From NCBI GenBank assembly GCA_023395575.1, contig JAEWZA010000016.1:1-7920 (forward strand): a stretch of DNA of 7,920 nt, in the 5' to 3' direction. The notes under the pieces were generated by a model. It searched no databases and was not told the origin of the DNA. It was given only the letters and a program-made list of their open reading frames with translations. Below, one piece after another: positions 5,711-7,920 of the stretch. Both the position numbers and the translations under genes were made by a program. This DNA is from Bacillota bacterium (GTDB lineage: Bacteria; Bacillota; Clostridia; Acetivibrionales; DSM-1351). The number at the start of each line of letters is the position of its first letter. Positions within the stretch are counted from its first letter, which is position 1.

Positions 5711-6340
5711 TTATTTAGTTCCAAATAATCTATCGCCTGCATCACCCAGTCCTGGAATAATGTATGCATGATCATTTAATTTCTCATCTACTGCTGCACA
5801 ATATATAGAAACATCAGGATGATCAGTGTGCAATCTATCAATACCAGATTTTGCTGCTATAAGACACATTAATTTAATGTTTTTTACGCCTCTGTTTTTT
5901 ATAAACTGAATAGCAGCTGATGCTGATCCACCTGTAGCAAGCATAGGGTCAAGAACAACTATTTCTCTTTCCTCAACATCTACTGGTAGCTTACAATAAT
6001 ATTCAACAGGCTGTAGTGTTTCAGGGTCTCTATATAGACCTATATGCCCTACCTTTGCCATAGGCAATAAATTCAACATACCATCAACCATTCCTAAACC
6101 AGCTCTTAAAATTGGTACTATGCCTAACTTCTTTCCTGATATAACTTTTGTTTTTGCTATTCCTACAGGAGTTTCAATTTCAACTTCTTTTAATGGCATA
6201 TTTCTTGTAACCTCATAGCCCATAAGCATTGCTATTTCAGAAACAAGCTCCCTAAATTCCTTTGTATCAGTGTTTTTATCCCTTAATAGTGATATTTTGT
6301 GCTGAATCAATGGGTGATCAAATATAAATACGTTTTCCAT
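5711..6340 (-). CDS. upp: Uracil phosphoribosyltransferase
   Basis: 209 residues, the normal length. It salvages uracil by joining it to PRPP to give UMP in the cytoplasm. The PRPP-binding loop VVLDPMLATGGSA lies at 128-140, the ILRAGLGM segment at 77-84 and the uracil-binding C-terminal block YIIPGLGDAGDRLFGT at 193-208, all intact. The ATG at 6340 is preceded by GTGAGGAA, which overlaps the stop codon of rpiB; the genes are ten bases apart and surely co-transcribed. With comEB downstream it forms a small pyrimidine pair. No attenuator or PyrR-type leader is visible. Confidence 0.97.
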   Translation of the reverse strand: MENVFIFDHPLIQHKISLLRDKNTDTKEFRELVSEIAMLMGYEVTRNMPLKEVEIETPVGIAKTKVISGKKLGIVPILRAGLGMVDGMLNLLPMAKVGHIGLYRDPETLQPVEYYCKLPVDVEEREIVVLDPMLATGGSASAAIQFIKNRGVKNIKLMCLIAAKSGIDRLHTDHPDVSIYCAAVDEKLNDHAYIIPGLGDAGDRLFGTK

Positions 6341-6350
6341 TTTAAATTCC

Positions 6351-6800
6351 TCACTTTGCTATATATTTTTTTTCAATATTTGAAATTTTATTTACTCTAT
6401 CTCCATGCCTTCCACCTAAAAACTCAGTGTTTAGCCAAGTTTCAATGATATCAAAAGCAACCCCCGGACCTACAACTCTTTCACCTATTGCTAATATGTT
6501 TGCATCATTATGTTCTCTGCTCATTCTTGCCATATAGCTATCTGTACAAAGCGCAGCCCTTATTCCCGGAACCTTGTTAGCTGAAATGGATATCCCTATT
6601 CCTGTACCACATATTAAAATACCCTTTTCACACTCTTTGCTACTAACTGCCTCAGCTACCGCCTGTCCAAAGTCCGGATAATCAACTGAATTACAGGTAT
6701 TTGTACCAAAATCCTTAACCTGAAGTCCTTTTCCTTCTAAAAACTTTATTATGTCTGCTTTTAATAAATACCCTGCATGGTCGCTCCCTATTGCAATCAT
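6351..6800 (-). CDS. rpiB: Ribose-5-phosphate isomerase B
   Basis: 149 residues, full length for the RpiB/LacAB family. It interconverts ribose 5-phosphate and ribulose 5-phosphate in the pentose phosphate pathway. Visible signatures are SDHAG (6-10), the anion-binding and catalytic stretch ILICGTGIGISI (61-72) with the active-site Cys64, REHNDANILAIGERV (95-109) with His97 and Asn98, and GGRHGDRV (129-136) with phosphate-contacting arginines. GGAGGAATT directly precedes the ATG. It is the first gene after the TTGACA promoter at 6924-6952 and leads into upp; the ribose phosphate and PRPP link gives the pair metabolic sense. A LacA/LacB sugar isomerase is less likely, since no lac genes accompany it. 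Confidence 0.95.
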   Translation of the reverse strand: MIAIGSDHAGYLLKADIIKFLEGKGLQVKDFGTNTCNSVDYPDFGQAVAEAVSSKECEKGILICGTGIGISISANKVPGIRAALCTDSYMARMSREHNDANILAIGERVVGPGVAFDIIETWLNTEFLGGRHGDRVNKISNIEKKYIAK

Positions 6801-6923
6801 AATTCCTCCAAAAATAATAGATATAGTGTCTTGATTAAACTTCTAAATTTAGTCTTAATTTACTCTCCCATTATAATTGTGCAGCCCTAAATAAATAGAT
6901 CTCTGATTCAAACATCTTTATTT

Positions 6924-6968
6924 ATTTTATAGTATAAACTATTACATGTCAAAAAAATATAGTATAAA
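6924..6968 (-). promoter_or_regulatory. Strong sigma-A promoter for rpiB-upp with flanking direct repeats
   Basis: On the minus strand, a perfect -35 TTGACA (6952-6947), a 17-base spacer (6946-6930) and TAAAAT (6929-6924) predict a start near 6917 and a leader of about 115 bases before rpiB. An exact 11-bp direct repeat, TATAGTATAAA, occurs at 6928-6938 and 6958-6968, 30 bp apart, bracketing the -35. ATAGT/ACTAT (6929-6933 with 6938-6942) adds dyad symmetry in the spacer. The repeats could bind a regulator or be A/T-rich chance. Confidence 0.7.
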
Positions 6969-6973
6969 AATGT

Positions 6974-7465
6974 TTAATCAAATTTTTTTATTATGAGTTT
7001 TACACATTCATATATTTCTTTTGCACAGCTCTCATATATTGAATACTGCAACCCATAGGGGTCACTTATGTCAAGAGAATAGCTGTCTTTATCAATATTC
7101 GGGTAAGCGTATTCCTTCAAGGTAAATATTTTGAAGCCCATATCTGGAAATTTAGCCTTTATAATGTCTCTATGTGCTCTTGTCATTGTTAACAAGAGAT
7201 CACCCTGCAAAACCTCTTGAAAATTTAGCATTTTTGACTTATGAAGGGAAATATCAATATCCCACAAATTCTTAAGGGCATTTATTGAATGTTCTGATGC
7301 AGAGTCTCCATCAAGAGCATGTAATCCCCTTGATATAGCTCTAAAATCCGATTCTTTTTCCTCTACACTTGCTACAGCTCTAAAAATCCCCTCTGCCATA
7401 CAACTTCTACAGGTATTTCCTGTACATACGAAAATAATATTTATACCTTTTTTAACTTTATTCAT
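6974..7465 (-). CDS. ywlE: Low-molecular-weight phosphatase, probably a YwlE-type protein-arginine phosphatase
   Basis: 163 residues with the low-molecular-weight phosphatase fold. The P-loop CTGNTCRS has the nucleophile Cys14 and Arg20; the general acid is Asp135 in DISDPYG. Thr18 in the loop matches Thr11 of B. subtilis YwlE, the residue associated with phosphoarginine preference; tyrosine phosphatases usually have Ile there. The predicted role is therefore reversal of McsB-type arginine phosphorylation, though no mcsB is in view. Oddly, the Pro that normally follows (CRSP) is Cys22 here. The ATG at 7465 is chosen because GGAGG lies just upstream; the in-frame TTG at 7477 would begin inside the ribosome-site region. 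The ATG overlaps the stop of a possible small gene by ATGA. The position after sua5/ywlC matches Firmicute gene order. Confidence 0.92.
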   Translation of the reverse strand: MNKVKKGINIIFVCTGNTCRSCMAEGIFRAVASVEEKESDFRAISRGLHALDGDSASEHSINALKNLWDIDISLHKSKMLNFQEVLQGDLLLTMTRAHRDIIKAKFPDMGFKIFTLKEYAYPNIDKDSYSLDISDPYGLQYSIYESCAKEIYECVKLIIKKFD

Positions 7466-7560
7466 AATGGCCTCCAAAACTCAACTTCTGGTAGATGTTC
7501 ATCGGTAATTCCAATTGAACTGAGCAGCTTGACCCCTTTAGTCTGCCTGAATAATATCAT
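7462..7560 (-). CDS. Possible small protein (32 residues) between sua5 and ywlE
   Basis: An ATG at 7560 opens a 32-codon frame ending in a TGA at 7464-7462. The TGA overlaps the ywlE start as ATGA, the usual layout for translational coupling. The start lies 20 bases inside the end of the sua5-like gene, with AAAGG nine bases upstream as a possible ribosome site. The product starts MILFRQTKGVKLL and ends EVEFWRPL. It has a mixed, protein-like composition and no membrane segment. It fills the whole 72-base gap between the two genes. I recognise no family. It could equally be a chance frame, or the remnant of a longer protein tail. Confidence 0.3.
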   Translation of the reverse strand: MILFRQTKGVKLLSSIGITDEHLPEVEFWRPL

Positions 7561-7920
7561 ATCCTGCAGCCTTTATCATCCTATTCATTATAGCCAGCCC
7601 CACACCAGCCTCATCAACCGTTTCCGCTAAAATGACTTCAATCCCCCTGTCATCAAATTCGCGCAAAATGGAAAATAAATTTGCTGCAATAGTTTCAGGC
7701 TTGTCTCTATTACCCATAGATATAACTTCATATCCCTCGTATCTACTAATTGTTTTGTCGGTAGCACAAACTCCAACCTTTTTGCCCTCATCCCTTTTAA
7801 TTTTTGCCAAATCAAGTATTTTTTTTACTTGATTGTCCATATTCCTGCTTCTAACAAGAGTCACATGGGCCCTTGGAGAATAATGCTTATATTTCATACC
7901 TGGACACTTAGGTACATTAT
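7538..7920 (-). CDS. Threonylcarbamoyl-AMP synthase (Sua5/YwlC), C-terminal part
   Basis: Only the last 126 residues are visible; the gene runs off the right end of the window with no start in view. Sua5/YwlC makes threonylcarbamoyl-AMP from threonine, bicarbonate and ATP, for the t6A37 modification of ANN-decoding tRNAs. What is seen is the end of the catalytic domain (KCPGMKYKHYSPRAHV, typical of the linker that closes over the active site) followed by the Sua5-specific C-terminal Rossmann-like domain, ending NRMIKAAGYDIIQAD. The presence of that domain marks it as Sua5 type rather than the short TsaC type. The internal ATG at 7897 is not a start, because conserved residues continue upstream of it. 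Confidence 0.9.
   Translation of the reverse strand, partial: NVPKCPGMKYKHYSPRAHVTLVRSRNMDNQVKKILDLAKIKRDEGKKVGVCATDKTISRYEGYEVISMGNRDKPETIAANLFSILREFDDRGIEVILAETVDEAGVGLAIMNRMIKAAGYDIIQAD

Noticed and set aside
7538..7560. Frameshifted C-terminus of Sua5 continuing into the small frame
   Set aside because: The Sua5 end (NRMIKAAGYDIIQAD) is a normal family C-terminus, so no frameshift needs to be invoked.
1..7920. tRNA, rRNA, CRISPR array, insertion sequence or prophage
   Set aside because: No spaced repeat array, transposase-like frame, integrase or tRNA-like cloverleaf was seen on either strand.

Overview
The window is low-GC DNA, very A/T-rich between genes. Its gene content and order suggest a spore-forming anaerobe of the class Clostridia, perhaps close to the Ruminiclostridium / Acetivibrio thermocellus group. 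That placement is inferred from gene order, protein flavour and possible Spo0A boxes; no marker gene is present.

Rightward half (1-1970): a two-gene flagellar stator operon, motA-motB, with its own upstream region and terminator. Upstream are two perfect 10-bp inverted repeats. One is built from two convergent Spo0A-box cores (TGTCGAA), which suggests that motility is tied to the sporulation regulator.

Convergent gap (1862-2368, about 500 bp): no protein gene is visible. It holds the motAB terminator, a strong leftward terminator and several degenerate repeats.

Leftward half (2369-7920), in transcription order: the C-terminal part of a Sua5/YwlC threonylcarbamoyl-AMP synthase; a possible 32-residue small protein joined to the next gene by an ATGA overlap; a YwlE-type low-molecular-weight phosphatase; rpiB; upp; comEB (dCMP deaminase family); and a 761-residue protein joining a WecA/TagO-type GlcNAc-1-phosphate transferase to a WecB/MnaA-type UDP-GlcNAc 2-epimerase. 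Promoter-like sequences precede rpiB (TTGACA-17-TAAAAT), comEB and the wecA-wecB gene. The early genes therefore look like a housekeeping cluster for tRNA modification, phosphatase, pentose phosphate and pyrimidine salvage functions. The last gene makes the lipid-linked GlcNAc and the ManNAc donor used to start cell-surface polysaccharides.

The most interesting stretch is 4815-5071, between comEB and wecA-wecB. It is about 40% G+C where the flanking spacer is about 21%. It carries several short helices, some crossing or mutually exclusive, and on the minus strand ends in a terminator-like hairpin ahead of wecA-wecB. It looks like an unassigned structured RNA, either a leader or a free-standing RNA. 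The second point of interest is the wecA-wecB junction, which keeps an ideal internal ribosome binding site and TTG codon where a separate wecB would begin.
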